Shown: positions 8,393-17,851, counted from the stretch's first letter. The stretch is 43,165 bases of DNA from Betaproteobacteria bacterium (GCA_013287275.1 JABDED010000018.1:1-43165), one strand, 5' to 3'. The notes: generated by a model not told the origin, from the sequence alone. Numbers and translations: made by a program.

Positions 8393-10750
8393 ATGCCAGT
8401 CAAAGACTCTTCCGCCTCCCGCAAGAAGGAGAAATCAGCTCCACCACCCCAAAAAGGCAACCTGGCAGTGCGCATCCTGCTCGGCACCGGCGGACTGCTA
8501 CTAGGCTTGATCCTGGCCGGAGCGTTGATTATCGGTTTCGCACTGACCATGGCTTATCCGAACCTGCCGGAACTGGACTCCATCACCAGTTATCGACCCA
8601 AAATGCCGCTCAGGGTGTTTACTGCAGACAATATGCTGATCGCCGAATTCGGCGAGGAAAGACGCAATGTCGTTCGCTTCAATGAAATTCCGGATGTGAT
8701 GAAAAAAGCCGTGCTGGCAATAGAAGACGACCGTTTTTACGAGCATGGCGGCGTCGACTATCTGGGAATCACCCGTGCAGCGCTGCATAATCTGACAGGC
8801 GGCGCCAAGCAGGGCGCATCCACGATCACGCAACAGGTCGCGCGCAACTTTTTCCTTTCCAGCGAACAAACCTTCAAGCGCAAAATTTACGAAGTCTTGC
8901 TGGCCTGGAAGATAGAACAAAACCTGAGCAAGGATCAGATCCTGGAAATCTATATGAACCAGATCTATCTGGGCCAGCGTGCTTACGGTTTCTCCTCGGC
9001 GGCACAGATTTATTTCGGCAAGAAGCTGCAAGACATCACAGTCGCTGAAGCAGCGATGCTGGCCGGCCTGCCAAAAGCCCCTTCCGCCTACAACCCGGTT
9101 GCCAACCCCAAGCGGGCCGCGGTACGCCAGCAATACATCCTGCTACGCATGAAACAGCTGGGCTATATTACCGAGGCCCAATATGAAAATGCCAGGACGG
9201 AAGAGCTGCATATCAAGACCGATAGCGCAGAATTCGGCATCCATGCCGAATACGTCGCGGAAATGGCCAGGCAACTGGTGTACGAACAATTCAAGGAAGA
9301 AACCTACACCCGCGGCCTGAACGTCTACACGACCATCACCAAGGCCGACCAGGATGCCGCCTACCTGTCGCTGCGCAAGGGCGTCATGGAATATGAAAAG
9401 CGCCATCCTTACCGCGGTCCGGAAGCCATCATCGAAATCCCGAAAGGCAAGGAAGCCGCCGACGAAGCGATAGAGAAAGAACTGGCGGAGCATGGCGACA
9501 GCGACGACATCATCGCCGCGATGGTGCTGGAAGCCTCGCCCAAGCTGGTCAGGGCGGTCTTATCTTCAGGTGAAGAAATCCAGATTACCGGTCCCGGTCT
9601 CACTTTCGGCGCCAGCGGCCTGTCGAGCACTGCGCCGGCCAACAAGCGCATACAGCGCGGCGCTGTCATCCGCGTGATGCAGGAAGGGAAAAACTGGAAT
9701 ATTACCCAGATACCGGAAGTCCAGTCTGCCTTCGTCGCCGCCAGCACCACCGACGGTGCGATCCGCGCCCTGGTCGGCGGTTTTGACTACAACATGAACA
9801 AATTCAACCATGTGACGCAAGCATGGCGCCAGCCGGGCTCCAGCTTCAAGCCCTTCATTTATTCCTCGTCGCTGGAAAAAGGCCTGTCGCCGGCCACCAT
9901 CATCAACGACGCACCCATCAGTTTCGATTCCGGGCAAACCGGCGGACAGGCCTGGGAGCCCAAAAATTACGACGGCAAATACGAAGGCCCGATGACCATG
10001 CGCAAGGGTTTGACCAAATCCAAGAACATGATCTCGATCCGCATCCTGCACAAGGTAGGCGCCAAGTACGGCCAAGAATACACTAGCCGCTTCGGCTTTT
10101 TGCCGGAAAAAAATCCCCCCTACCTGACCCTGGCGCTAGGCGCCGGTGCGGTAACGCCACTGCAAATGGCTGGCGCCTACGCGGTGTTCGCCAATGGCGG
10201 CTACAAGATCAATCCCTACCTGATCTCGAAAATTACCGACAGCAGCGGCAAGGTACTGACTGCGGCTGCGCCGGAAAAAGCCGGGGATGAAAGCAATCGC
10301 GTCATCGATGAGCGTAATGCCTTCCTGATGGACAGCATGCTGAAGGACGTCGTCAGGTACGGCACTGCCGCCAAGGCGATGGTGCTGAAGCGCACCGATC
10401 TGGCGGGCAAGACCGGCACCACGAATGATTCTTTCGATGCCTGGTTTGCCGGCTATCAGGCCAAGCTGGTGGGGATTGCTTGGATAGGCTTCGACCAGCC
10501 GCGCAATCTGGGTAACCGCGAAACCGGCGGCGGCCTGGCCCTGCCTATCTGGATAGGCTATATGCAGCGCGCGCTGAAAGATATTCCAATGGAAGAAAGG
10601 CCGGTGCCGCCCGGCATTATCCAGGCAGAGGGCGATTATTTCTATGCGGAAAATCCGCCTGCCGCCAGCATACACAGCCTGGGTGATGCAGAAGCGCCGC
10701 CAGTGATAGAGGAAGGCGCCGCTACCGGCAGCAATAACAACACCAATTAA
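8393..10750 (+). CDS. mrcA: Penicillin-binding protein 1A (bifunctional transglycosylase/transpeptidase)
   Basis: This class A PBP polymerises lipid II and cross-links peptidoglycan. The 785-residue product has a Lys-rich cytoplasmic tail (1-26) and a membrane anchor (~27-53). The GT51 domain shows catalytic Glu111 in EDDRFYEHGG, then QGASTITQQVARNFFL and the QIYLGQRAYGF segment. An OB-like insertion precedes the transpeptidase domain with S483-S-F-K486 (SxxK), S543-K-N (SxN) and K673-T-G-T. The C-terminal tail is Asn/Thr-rich. An in-frame GTG 11 codons upstream lies at the inferred transcription start and was rejected. Location next to divergent pilM is the usual proteobacterial arrangement (also called ponA). 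Confidence 0.96.
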   Translation: MPVKDSSASRKKEKSAPPPQKGNLAVRILLGTGGLLLGLILAGALIIGFALTMAYPNLPELDSITSYRPKMPLRVFTADNMLIAEFGEERRNVVRFNEIPDVMKKAVLAIEDDRFYEHGGVDYLGITRAALHNLTGGAKQGASTITQQVARNFFLSSEQTFKRKIYEVLLAWKIEQNLSKDQILEIYMNQIYLGQRAYGFSSAAQIYFGKKLQDITVAEAAMLAGLPKAPSAYNPVANPKRAAVRQQYILLRMKQLGYITEAQYENARTEELHIKTDSAEFGIHAEYVAEMARQLVYEQFKEETYTRGLNVYTTITKADQDAAYLSLRKGVMEYEKRHPYRGPEAIIEIPKGKEAADEAIEKELAEHGDSDDIIAAMVLEASPKLVRAVLSSGEEIQITGPGLTFGASGLSSTAPANKRIQRGAVIRVMQEGKNWNITQIPEVQSAFVAASTTDGAIRALVGGFDYNMNKFNHVTQAWRQPGSSFKPFIYSSSLEKGLSPATIINDAPISFDSGQTGGQAWEPKNYDGKYEGPMTMRKGLTKSKNMISIRILHKVGAKYGQEYTSRFGFLPEKNPPYLTLALGAGAVTPLQMAGAYAVFANGGYKINPYLISKITDSSGKVLTAAAPEKAGDESNRVIDERNAFLMDSMLKDVVRYGTAAKAMVLKRTDLAGKTGTTNDSFDAWFAGYQAKLVGIAWIGFDQPRNLGNRETGGGLALPIWIGYMQRALKDIPMEERPVPPGIIQAEGDYFYAENPPAASIHSLGDAEAPPVIEEGAATGSNNNTN

Positions 10751-10777
10751 TGTCGGAAAACGCTTAGCAAATTCAAA

Positions 10778-11098
10778 CTACAGGGCGCCGCCGCCCTGTT
10801 CCTGTGCAATGCCGGACAAAGTGGCAAATAATTCCGAGCCGTCGCGAGTATTCAGCCACTTCTGGCCATCGTACTTATAGTGGAAACCGCCGGAGCGCGC
10901 CGCCACCCACATTTCCTGCATAGGCGCCTGGCTATTCACAATCAGCTTGGAGCCGTTATCGACGAACTCCACTTCCAGCACATTGCCGCTGCGGCGGCAT
11001 TCGACATCCAGGGTATCATTTTGGTATGCCCGGTCAAATGCATCCTCCACCTGGCGTAAAGTTGCGTCGGCCAGGCTCAAAAATTCTGTTTCAGTCAT
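10778..11098 (-). CDS. cyaY: Iron-sulfur cluster assembly protein CyaY (frataxin)
   Basis: The 106-residue product matches the usual CyaY length. It starts MTETEFLSLADATLRQVEDA and has the acidic first helix (iron-binding surface), then the beta-sheet with VLEVEFVDNGSKLIVN and the QAPMQEMWVAARSGGFHY motif, and WLNTRDGSELF near the end. It regulates or supplies iron to the IscS/IscU machinery in the cytoplasm. I chose the ATG at 11098 because GGAG lies 6 nt upstream; a longer in-frame version from 11161 would overlap lptM. It is convergent with mrcA (27 bp) and divergent from lptM. Confidence 0.93.
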   Translation of the reverse strand: MTETEFLSLADATLRQVEDAFDRAYQNDTLDVECRRSGNVLEVEFVDNGSKLIVNSQAPMQEMWVAARSGGFHYKYDGQKWLNTRDGSELFATLSGIAQEQGGGAL

Positions 11099-11137
11099 GC
11101 TACACTCCACCGCATCGATAAACCGCCATTCTATACG

Positions 11138-11368
11138 GTGTTCACTATTTTGAAGAAGCACACACTCACCCCTGCCGCGACAGTCCTGATCCTGGCACTA
11201 GGCGGCCTGACTGCTTGCGGGCAAAAGGGCCCGCTATATTTGCCGAAGAAACCAGCGGGCATAGCGACCGCCAAGCAAGCACCGGCCAGCGCTACGCCAT
11301 CCGGCATCCCGGCTGACGTGTCGGTGCCGGTCAAGCAAACGCCACCGGCTGAAGGAAACGGCAACTAA
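11138..11368 (+). CDS. lptM: LptM-type small lipoprotein (LPS translocon maturation chaperone, YifL family)
   Basis: The 76-residue product has a signal peptide with lipobox LTAC (Cys27) followed directly by the family hallmark CGQKGPLYLPKKP. The rest is a low-complexity Pro/Ala/Lys/Gln tail. In E. coli, LptM assists disulfide maturation of the LptD/LptE translocon. The start is taken as GTG; TTG four codons later is an alternative, and no clear ribosome binding site decides. Divergence from cyaY is conserved in proteobacteria, but the diaminopimelate decarboxylase gene lysA that commonly follows in this class is not here. A convergent acyltransferase ends 5 bp beyond. Confidence 0.85.
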   Translation: MFTILKKHTLTPAATVLILALGGLTACGQKGPLYLPKKPAGIATAKQAPASATPSGIPADVSVPVKQTPPAEGNGN

Positions 11369-11373
11369 GACGG

Positions 11374-12006
11374 CTAAGGCAATTCCTTGCCGGCCCCATC
11401 CTGGCGCAATACGATGCTGGAAGCCAGCTCTGGCCGCAAACCCTGCTTGCCGGCATATACGGCTCGAATCTTCTCCATATCGGCCAAGGGATCGCCGCTC
11501 AACTCCAGATAGTCGACCAGCGCAACTTCTTTTTTCGCAAAATCGAAATAGGCGCAGCCTACCGGCACTCCGGCCGCCAGCGCAATATGGTAAAAGCCGC
11601 TACGCCAATGCGGCTTGTAGCTGCGCGTCCCCTCCGGCGTAATCGCCAGCCAGAACCACTCCGACGCGTTGATCTTGTCCGCCAGCCGGGAGATGGATCC
11701 GGTGGCGACACCACGCTCAATCGGCTCCCCGCCCAAGCGGCGCAGCAGGCGCCCTATAGTCGCGCCGGTAAGGCCTTCAAATAGAGATGATTTGGCGACG
11801 AAGCGGAACGGCTCTCCTATGGCCCATTTGGCCAGCACTCCTACCAGCACGTCCCAGTTGGAGGTGTGCGGATACACCACAACTACCCCACGTGGCCCGG
11901 GCAGGGACTGAAACCTGACACGCCAGCCCATTAATCCCAGTATTCGCAAGGCCCAGCGTTGCAGCCGCCGGGGTAGCTCTTGTTCACGCAATAGAAATGC
12001 TGTCAT
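11374..12006 (-). CDS. PlsC-family 1-acylglycerol-3-phosphate acyltransferase-like protein
   Basis: The 210-residue protein has the acyltransferase motif I H47-T-S-N-W-D52 (HX4D), the substrate-binding block III E125-G-T-R-S, and a segment near residue 67 (FRFVAKSSLF) resembling block II. A hydrophobic N-terminal stretch (~19-28) and VVVVYP suggest peripheral or monotopic membrane attachment. Such enzymes transfer acyl chains to glycerolipids or other alcohols. The short length and HTSNWD form resemble the glycerol acyltransferase subgroup distinct from housekeeping PlsC, so the exact substrate is unknown. It is convergent with lptM. Confidence 0.85.
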   Translation of the reverse strand: MTAFLLREQELPRRLQRWALRILGLMGWRVRFQSLPGPRGVVVVYPHTSNWDVLVGVLAKWAIGEPFRFVAKSSLFEGLTGATIGRLLRRLGGEPIERGVATGSISRLADKINASEWFWLAITPEGTRSYKPHWRSGFYHIALAAGVPVGCAYFDFAKKEVALVDYLELSGDPLADMEKIRAVYAGKQGLRPELASSIVLRQDGAGKELP

Positions 12007-12341
12007 AGATGGCGATTATGATTATCCGTGCCGACGGAGAAGATTTAACGCAAGGCAAGCCCAGCATCTTACTTTTTTCCAGCTTGCTTATCAAATTCGC
12101 GCTTGCCACCCGCCCGCCCACTGAGCGCCAAGATCTGGGGCACCGGCGAGCAACAGGTGGAATTCAATACCAATACAGTGGGATTCAGTGGATATCATGA
12201 ACCAGCCCTCGTGTTGGCTGGATGGGGAGATCTGTTCGCCGTCCAATCATCTTGATCTGGCTGCAGTCCTCATCAATGGCGACATGAAAGTCTGGCCGGG
12301 AATCGGCCAAATTTGCAACCACTAGGAATTTAGTCTATCTA
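12007..12341. other. Gap without an intact gene; possible decayed coding fragment
   Basis: This 335-bp stretch between the acyltransferase start and the msrQ end has no convincing intact gene. One plus-strand frame, about 12120-12252, reads AKIWGTGEQQVEFN followed by GFSGYHEPALVLAGWGD before a stop. The EPALV-type pattern faintly recalls the C-terminal part of GT39/ArnT-like glycosyltransferases, and it has no start codon. A 42-codon frame begins at the ATG at 12197 (MNQPSCWLDGEI) but shows nothing recognisable. I regard the region as probable gene debris. Confidence 0.3.
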
Positions 12342-12971
12342 CTAGGCCGGCACCTGGGTCCGGACCCGCCTGCCTTGCCAGCGCCACACCAGCCTCAGTG
12401 CCAGCAGCACGGCGACTATCGAGCCGTACAGGAAAGGCTGGGCAAAGTCATGCTTGCCGGCCTTCATCCAGAAATAGTGCAAGATGCCCAGCGGCGCGAT
12501 CAGATATATCAGCCTGTGTATCCACAACCAGCGCTTGCCGCCCAGGCGCCTGACCATGCCGTTGGTACTGGTCGCAGCCAGCGGGATCAGAAGCACGAAA
12601 GCAGTAAAGCCCACGGTTATGAAAGGCCGCTTGACGACGTCCTTCCACATTTCATCGATATCGAAAAAGTGGTCGAACCATAAAAAGGTCGTGAAATGCA
12701 GCGCCGCATAAAAGAATGCATACAAGCCCGTCATACGGCGGAACTTGATCAGCCAGTTCCATTTGCTCAGCTTACGCAAAGGCGTGACCGCCAAGGTGAT
12801 GCACAGAAAATACAAGGTCCAGTCGCCGGTATTGCGGGTGATGAACTCCACCGGATTGGCGCCCAGCTTATCCAGCACGGTAAAAACCACCAGACGGATA
12901 AAAGGCAAAAGCGCCAATACAAATACAACAGCTTTCAGTAGCGTGATTTGCTTGGGAGTGGGATTGAGCAT
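12342..12971 (-). CDS. msrQ: MsrQ, haem-binding membrane subunit of the MsrPQ methionine sulfoxide reductase
   Basis: The 209-residue integral membrane protein has about six hydrophobic segments and haem-ligand His residues typical of the YedZ/ferric reductase-like family (ALHFTTFLWFDHFF; WIHRLIYLIAPLGILHYFW). MsrQ passes electrons from the quinone or flavin pool to periplasmic MsrP. I chose the ATG at 12971, which matches the E. coli length; a TTG at 13004 overlaps the msrP stop by 4 nt and is an alternative. It directly follows msrP. Confidence 0.92.
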   Translation of the reverse strand: MLNPTPKQITLLKAVVFVLALLPFIRLVVFTVLDKLGANPVEFITRNTGDWTLYFLCITLAVTPLRKLSKWNWLIKFRRMTGLYAFFYAALHFTTFLWFDHFFDIDEMWKDVVKRPFITVGFTAFVLLIPLAATSTNGMVRRLGGKRWLWIHRLIYLIAPLGILHYFWMKAGKHDFAQPFLYGSIVAVLLALRLVWRWQGRRVRTQVPA

Positions 12972-13000
12972 GCTGTTATCAGACGAAAGAACTACGAGGT

Positions 13001-13981
13001 TCAATAAAATTTCTTCAAATCCATGCCGGCGTACAAAGACGCCACTTCGCTATAACCGTTGAACATCAAAGTCTTGCGTTTCTTGGTAAACAAACCGTCT
13101 TCCCCGATGCGGCGCTCGGTCGCTTGCGACCAGCGCGGGTGGTCGACCTCAGGATTTACGTTCGAATAAAAACCGTATTCATTGGCTGCGGCAAGATTCC
13201 ACGCAGTTTTCGGCTGCTCTTTGGTAAAGCGGATTTTGACGATGGACTTGGCCGACTTGAAGCCGTATTTCCATGGCAGGACTATCCGTACCGGCGCGCC
13301 GTTCTGGTTGGGCAGCACCTCGCCGTACATGCCGAAGGTCAGCAGCGCCAGCGGGTGGTTCGCCTCATCCATGCGCAAACCCTCTACATATGGCCACTCC
13401 AGCACAGCACGGCGCTGTCCCGGCATCTGCTTCTTGTCTTCTAGCGTGACGAATTCGATGAACTTGGCGTTACCGGTGGGCTCAACCTTCTTGATCAGGT
13501 TGGACAGCGAATAACCTGTCCATGGGATCACCATGGACCAGCCCTCGACGCAGCGCAGCCTGTACACGCGCTCTTCCAGCGGCGCCAGCTTCAACAGGCT
13601 GTCGAGGTCCAGCGTCATCGGTTTCTTGACTTCGCCCTCGATCGAGATCGACCACGGGCGTGTTTTCAATGTTCCGGTATTTTGCGCGGGCTCAGCCTTG
13701 TCGGTGCCGAATTCATAAAAATTATTGTAGGTAGTCGCGTCTTTATAGGCTGTCTTCTTGTCCATCAGCATATATGCCGAATTGGCCGCGGCCGTCAATT
13801 TCTGCGCGCCCGGCGTCTGTGCAAAGGCCTCGCGCGCCGCCATTTCCAGCAGGCTGCCGCCGGCGATGGAACCCACCGCCAACCGGCGGATAAAACTACG
13901 GCGCGACTCATACACCTCGCGCGGCGTGATTTCGGAAGAGTAAGGCAGGTCTATGCCATTGGGACTGCGTTTGATCAGCAT
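13001..13981 (-). CDS. msrP: MsrP, periplasmic molybdopterin protein-methionine-sulfoxide reductase catalytic subunit
   Basis: MsrP repairs oxidised Met residues in envelope proteins. The 326-residue product has a Tat signal with R27-R28 in [12 protein letters not shown] and a cleavage-like AFAQ. The sulfite-oxidase fold follows, with molybdenum-ligating Cys144 in [15 protein letters not shown]. Further hallmarks are [20 protein letters not shown] and PKTAWN. The ATG is preceded by GGAG at a 5-nt spacing; a longer TTG form exists upstream but lacks such a site. It forms an operon with msrQ. A terminator-like hairpin lies 64-127 bp upstream of its start, so it probably has its own regulated expression. 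Confidence 0.94.
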   Translation of the reverse strand: MLIKRSPNGIDLPYSSEITPREVYESRRSFIRRLAVGSIAGGSLLEMAAREAFAQTPGAQKLTAAANSAYMLMDKKTAYKDATTYNNFYEFGTDKAEPAQNTGTLKTRPWSISIEGEVKKPMTLDLDSLLKLAPLEERVYRLRCVEGWSMVIPWTGYSLSNLIKKVEPTGNAKFIEFVTLEDKKQMPGQRRAVLEWPYVEGLRMDEANHPLALLTFGMYGEVLPNQNGAPVRIVLPWKYGFKSAKSIVKIRFTKEQPKTAWNLAAANEYGFYSNVNPEVDHPRWSQATERRIGEDGLFTKKRKTLMFNGYSEVASLYAGMDLKKFY

Positions 13982-14044
13982 GATGACTCCGGTGTTCGCT
14001 TCATCCGGCAGCAAATAAAACCGGTTGCCGACGAGATGCGTTCT

Positions 14045-14108
14045 GTAAAAAGAAGAAACTATTGATGCAGCTATCGTAGCTGTTTGATACCCGGGATCAT
14101 CAATAGTT
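14045..14108 (-). terminator. Terminator-like hairpin between ccsB and msrP
   Basis: On the minus strand, 11-nt arms (14098-14108 and 14057-14067) are perfectly complementary. They enclose a second perfect stem CAGCTA/TAGCTG (14068-14082, loop CGA) plus a 15-nt bulge. The descending arm is followed by a T-rich run, TTTCTTCTTTTT. It would end the resB-ccsB transcript 146 bp after ccsB, or act as an attenuator in the msrP leader. Confidence 0.5.
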
Positions 14109-14253
14109 GCACATGAGTCGCTAACGCCAGCGGAAACTTACACGCCCGATACAATTTGTCACATCAGGCCGGCTTATTCTTGTTGAATAGGCAAAAATGT
14201 TCAATGCTCGCATAGCCGCCGGGGCGGCAGCGCAGGCAGATGCGCAAGCAATC

Positions 14254-15402
14254 TTACAAGGTGCCGTAAGAGTGCAAGCCGGACAAGAACATATTCACGC
14301 CGAGGAAAGCGAAAGTTGTCACCAGCAAGCCCACCAAGGCCCACCAGGCGGCCACACGGCCGCGCAAGCCCTTCATCAGGCGCATATGCAGCCAGGCCGC
14401 ATAGTTCAGCCAGACGATCAGGGCCCAGGTTTCTTTTGGATCCCAGGACCAGTAGCCACCCCAGGCTTCGGCAGCCCACAAGGCGCCCAATATAGTCGCG
14501 ATGGTGAAGAAGGCAAAACCGACCGCAATCGCCTTGTACATCACGTCATCCAGCACTTCCAGCGCGGGCAATCTGTCTTGCAGATAACCGTGGGACTTCA
14601 GCAGATAGGCCACCGACACCATCGCCGCCAGCGAGAAGGTGCCGTAACCGATGAAATTGGCCGGCACATGGATCTTCATCCACCAGCTTTGCAAGGCAGG
14701 CACCAGCGGCTGGATCTCCGCAGCATCGCGCTGTATCGTGTACCACAGCAAAAAGCCGACCGCAGCGGTAATCACCAGCAATACAAAAGGTCCCAGCTGG
14801 CGGGTCTTGTATTGTTGTTCGTAATACAGGTAAAACAATGCGGTAATCATCGAAAACAGGATGAATACTTCATACAGGTTGGACACAGGAATATGGCCGA
14901 CGTCGCTGCCTATCAGATAAGACTCATACCAGCGCACCAGCATGCCGGTGAATCCCATCACCACGGCCGCCCAGCACAGCGTAGAGCCTACCGAAGAGCC
15001 GAAGCCGGAGCGCGCGACCAGGCCGCCCCAGTAGAACACTGTCGACAACACAAACAGGAAACTCATCCACAAAATCGCCGACTGGCTGGAGAGCAGGTAT
15101 TTCAGGAAAAATTTCTTGTTCGCCATGTCCAGCGAGCCGCCATACAGGCTGATCGCAAACAGGGCCAATACCGCCAGGATCAGCAGCAGCACGCGCACCG
15201 GCTTCCAGTTCCAGCCCAGCCACGCGAAAGTCGGCGCGGCCAGCAGCAAGATGCCTTTTTCATACACATCCATATGCGCGCCATAGCGGTTCAGCGCAAA
15301 CAGCGCAGCGGTGGCCAATACCGCCGCGTACAGCCAGTCCAGTATGGACAAGCGCTTGAAATAGCCCTGGTAGGGAGTGTAGCTTTGTGTAATTTCCATC
15401 AT
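14254..15402 (-). CDS. ccsB: Cytochrome c biogenesis protein CcsB/ResC (system II haem exporter/lyase subunit)
   Basis: The 382-residue polytopic membrane protein has the WWD haem-handling motif WGGYWSWDPKETW (~314-326). Conserved His residues flank it in external loops (KIHVPANF; AAWLHMRL), and at least eight hydrophobic segments are visible. With ResB it delivers haem across the membrane and attaches it to CXXCH apocytochromes. I chose the ATG at 15402 because AGGAAAC directly precedes it; the in-frame extension upstream is not needed. It lies 124 bp after resB in the same direction. Confidence 0.93.
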   Translation of the reverse strand: MMEITQSYTPYQGYFKRLSILDWLYAAVLATAALFALNRYGAHMDVYEKGILLLAAPTFAWLGWNWKPVRVLLLILAVLALFAISLYGGSLDMANKKFFLKYLLSSQSAILWMSFLFVLSTVFYWGGLVARSGFGSSVGSTLCWAAVVMGFTGMLVRWYESYLIGSDVGHIPVSNLYEVFILFSMITALFYLYYEQQYKTRQLGPFVLLVITAAVGFLLWYTIQRDAAEIQPLVPALQSWWMKIHVPANFIGYGTFSLAAMVSVAYLLKSHGYLQDRLPALEVLDDVMYKAIAVGFAFFTIATILGALWAAEAWGGYWSWDPKETWALIVWLNYAAWLHMRLMKGLRGRVAAWWALVGLLVTTFAFLGVNMFLSGLHSYGTL

Positions 15403-15526
15403 GTTTCCTGGTGGTCCTGCATCGCGGGCCAAATAGTTTTGCTGCTTTTTTCATAAGCCCGCGCGACAGGCAGCGGGCCGTGAATGTCTAGTTGCAATAG
15501 CTTGATAGTTTAGTCGATTACGCCCG

Positions 15527-17668
15527 TTAATGCGCTGCCGACGTTATCGGGTTCTTTCCTTGCAGCAGCTGCAGCTTCAAGTCTTCAAATTCGCGCTCGA
15601 AATCCAGGGTCTTGCGTTGCGAACTCAGGGCCATCAGTGCATGCGCTCCCGCACCGGATTCCGGATTGCCGTCCCGGATCCAGATCCACAGGCGCCGCTC
15701 GCGGATATAGAACATCGAAAACACCCCCAGCACCAGGAACAGGCAGCCGAGATATACCACCTTCTTGCCCGGCGAACGGGTTACTTGCAGCACCGACGCC
15801 TTGACCTCGTCAAAGCCGCTCAATTGCAGATAAACCGGCGCCCCGTACAGGAAAGAATCGGAAATCGCATTGGTCGCCAGTTGCAAGAAGCGCGCGTGTT
15901 TTTCATCCAGCGCCACCGCCGGCAAGCCATCTTTTTCACGCGCAACCTGCCACAAGTCCCACAGGCTGCCGTTCAGTATTTTCATGAAAACGTCGGCCGC
16001 TTTTTCCTGGTCCGCTGCTGGAATCTGTTCCAGGAATCTGGATACGGCGAAATAACCCGATACCTGGCCGTCGCCGGCAAATATCGACAAGCCTTTTTTG
16101 GACGACTCGGACAATTGTTCGCGCAGCTTTTGCAACTGCTCCTTGGCATCCGGCATCGCGCGGTCGGCGTAGCGTTGCGCCGCCAGCGCGCGCAACTCAG
16201 GATTGGCGATGGCGGCTCTCAGACGCATCCATTCTATAACCGTATCGTCGTCGTCGGCGGGAATGCGCAGATAGCGGAATGCTTCCGACGGCGTATCGCG
16301 GGTGCCGGCCAGGAACATATACGCACCGTCGATCAGCATAGGCTGCATATAGTTATTGAACTCCTTCGCTTGCCCGTTCTTGTCGCGCAATTTGTATTGC
16401 ACGCTGGGGCCGACGTTCTTCAGGTCCTTGTTGTTCGCATTCTTGGCGGCAGAACCCAGGTGCTTGTCCAGGTCAGTGCTGAATTGCTCATTAAAGCTTT
16501 GCTTGGCATTGACTGCGCGCACATCCTGCCCGTTCTTGGACATGTTTTCCACATTGGCAGCCCTGAAGCCCGACCACTCCACCGTATAGTCATTGCCATT
16601 GCTGTTCTTTAAGGGCGTAACGCCGCCGACGTCGCCGGACATCGCGAACGGCACCGATTTCATGCCCGTCATCGGATAGCCGGTCAATTTCAAATGGCTG
16701 CCGCCATCTTCAAAACTGGATTGATATACTGCAATGCCTTTATAGATCAGCGGTTCGTTGACCTTGATCGTGGCTGGAAAGGTCTTGCCGGTCTCGTGAT
16801 CCCTGACCACCACTTCGCTGGCAAACAGCTTGGGCATGCCGGTAGAGTAATACTCGATAATGAACTTATTCAGCTGTATCGTGAACGGCAGGTCCTGGAT
16901 CAGCACCCCGGTTTGCTGCGGAATGATCGCCGTCTCGCTGGCAGTTCCCTCGGGGATCAGCGTATTGCCGCGGAAAGTAGGATTGGACAGCGGCAGCCGG
17001 TGTTTCTCCGGAATCTGGGCAATCACGCCGCTACCGTCAAACGGCACCTTGCCCATGAACCATTGCTGAAAGCGTATAGGCATATCGGAATCAAGCATGC
17101 CGCCGATACAGATGATCACTATCGCGCTGTGGGCAAAGATATAACCCCACTTGTTTGCCGCACCGCGTTTGGCGGCGATCAGCGTCGCATTTTCTTTTTC
17201 CACTACCTTGTAGCGATAGCCTACCCTGTCGATATGCGCAGTCAATTGCTGCTGCAAGTCGGCACGCGATGCCTCACTATGCCATTCCGCCTTGTGGTGG
17301 AAGTTGCGCAAGGATTGCTCGCGCACATTTTCCCGCCAGCTGCGCATGTCCTTCAGCATTTTCGGCGCATTGCGGATAATGCAAAGGCTGGTGGAAAGCA
17401 CCAGGAAAGCCATGATCAGCAGGAACCACCAGGCTGAATAGACCGCATATAGGCTCAACTTGCCAAACACGTCAAACCAGAACGGGCCGAACTGGTTGAT
17501 GTAATTCGGCATAGGCTCATTTTGCTTGAGCACGGTACCGATGGTGGCGGCAATCGCAATCAGTACCAGCAGGCTGATCGCGAAACGCATCGATGAAAAC
17601 AATTCCACTGCAGTGGCCAGCCAGCGGCGCCGGGTGTCCAGTTGCAATCCGTCAGTACTTATATCCAT
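15527..17668 (-). CDS. resB: ResB/Ccs1-family cytochrome c biogenesis protein
   Basis: The 713-residue protein has four membrane segments: about 26-46, 85-107, ~175-195 (YIFAHSAIVIICIGGMLDSD) and near 640 (VVYLGCLFLVLGVFSMFYI). Between the third and fourth is a large periplasmic domain. The N-terminal FSSMRFAISLLVLIAIAATIG and GPFWFDVFGKL are typical of ResB. It works with CcsB as the system II cytochrome c synthase. Cytochrome c4 lies upstream in the same orientation but is separated by a terminator. Confidence 0.93.
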   Translation of the reverse strand: MDISTDGLQLDTRRRWLATAVELFSSMRFAISLLVLIAIAATIGTVLKQNEPMPNYINQFGPFWFDVFGKLSLYAVYSAWWFLLIMAFLVLSTSLCIIRNAPKMLKDMRSWRENVREQSLRNFHHKAEWHSEASRADLQQQLTAHIDRVGYRYKVVEKENATLIAAKRGAANKWGYIFAHSAIVIICIGGMLDSDMPIRFQQWFMGKVPFDGSGVIAQIPEKHRLPLSNPTFRGNTLIPEGTASETAIIPQQTGVLIQDLPFTIQLNKFIIEYYSTGMPKLFASEVVVRDHETGKTFPATIKVNEPLIYKGIAVYQSSFEDGGSHLKLTGYPMTGMKSVPFAMSGDVGGVTPLKNSNGNDYTVEWSGFRAANVENMSKNGQDVRAVNAKQSFNEQFSTDLDKHLGSAAKNANNKDLKNVGPSVQYKLRDKNGQAKEFNNYMQPMLIDGAYMFLAGTRDTPSEAFRYLRIPADDDDTVIEWMRLRAAIANPELRALAAQRYADRAMPDAKEQLQKLREQLSESSKKGLSIFAGDGQVSGYFAVSRFLEQIPAADQEKAADVFMKILNGSLWDLWQVAREKDGLPAVALDEKHARFLQLATNAISDSFLYGAPVYLQLSGFDEVKASVLQVTRSPGKKVVYLGCLFLVLGVFSMFYIRERRLWIWIRDGNPESGAGAHALMALSSQRKTLDFEREFEDLKLQLLQGKNPITSAAH

Positions 17669-17851
17669 GGGAACCTAAAGACCCTGAGTAGCGGTCTGAT
17701 TATCTGTCTAATATGTGCAGCCATGCGTGAGCAGTGCTCATGCATGGCAAAACGTCACGGAGCTGCACCGATCATGTCAGCTCCTGATTTGCGCAGCCGC
17801 TATTGTAAAGCGCCTCGCCCAAACCCGCTCACCGCAAATCAAAGCCGGAAT

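Noticed and set aside
12009-12200. A 63-codon plus-strand frame in the acyltransferase-msrQ gap
   Set aside because: There is no ribosome binding site, no recognisable sequence and no neighbour support. Not called as a gene.
14197-15456. A 419-codon plus-strand open frame opposite ccsB
   Set aside because: Its translation is rich in Gln, His and Arg with no domain, and the opposite strand encodes an unmistakable CcsB with a WWD motif. It is a frame shadow.
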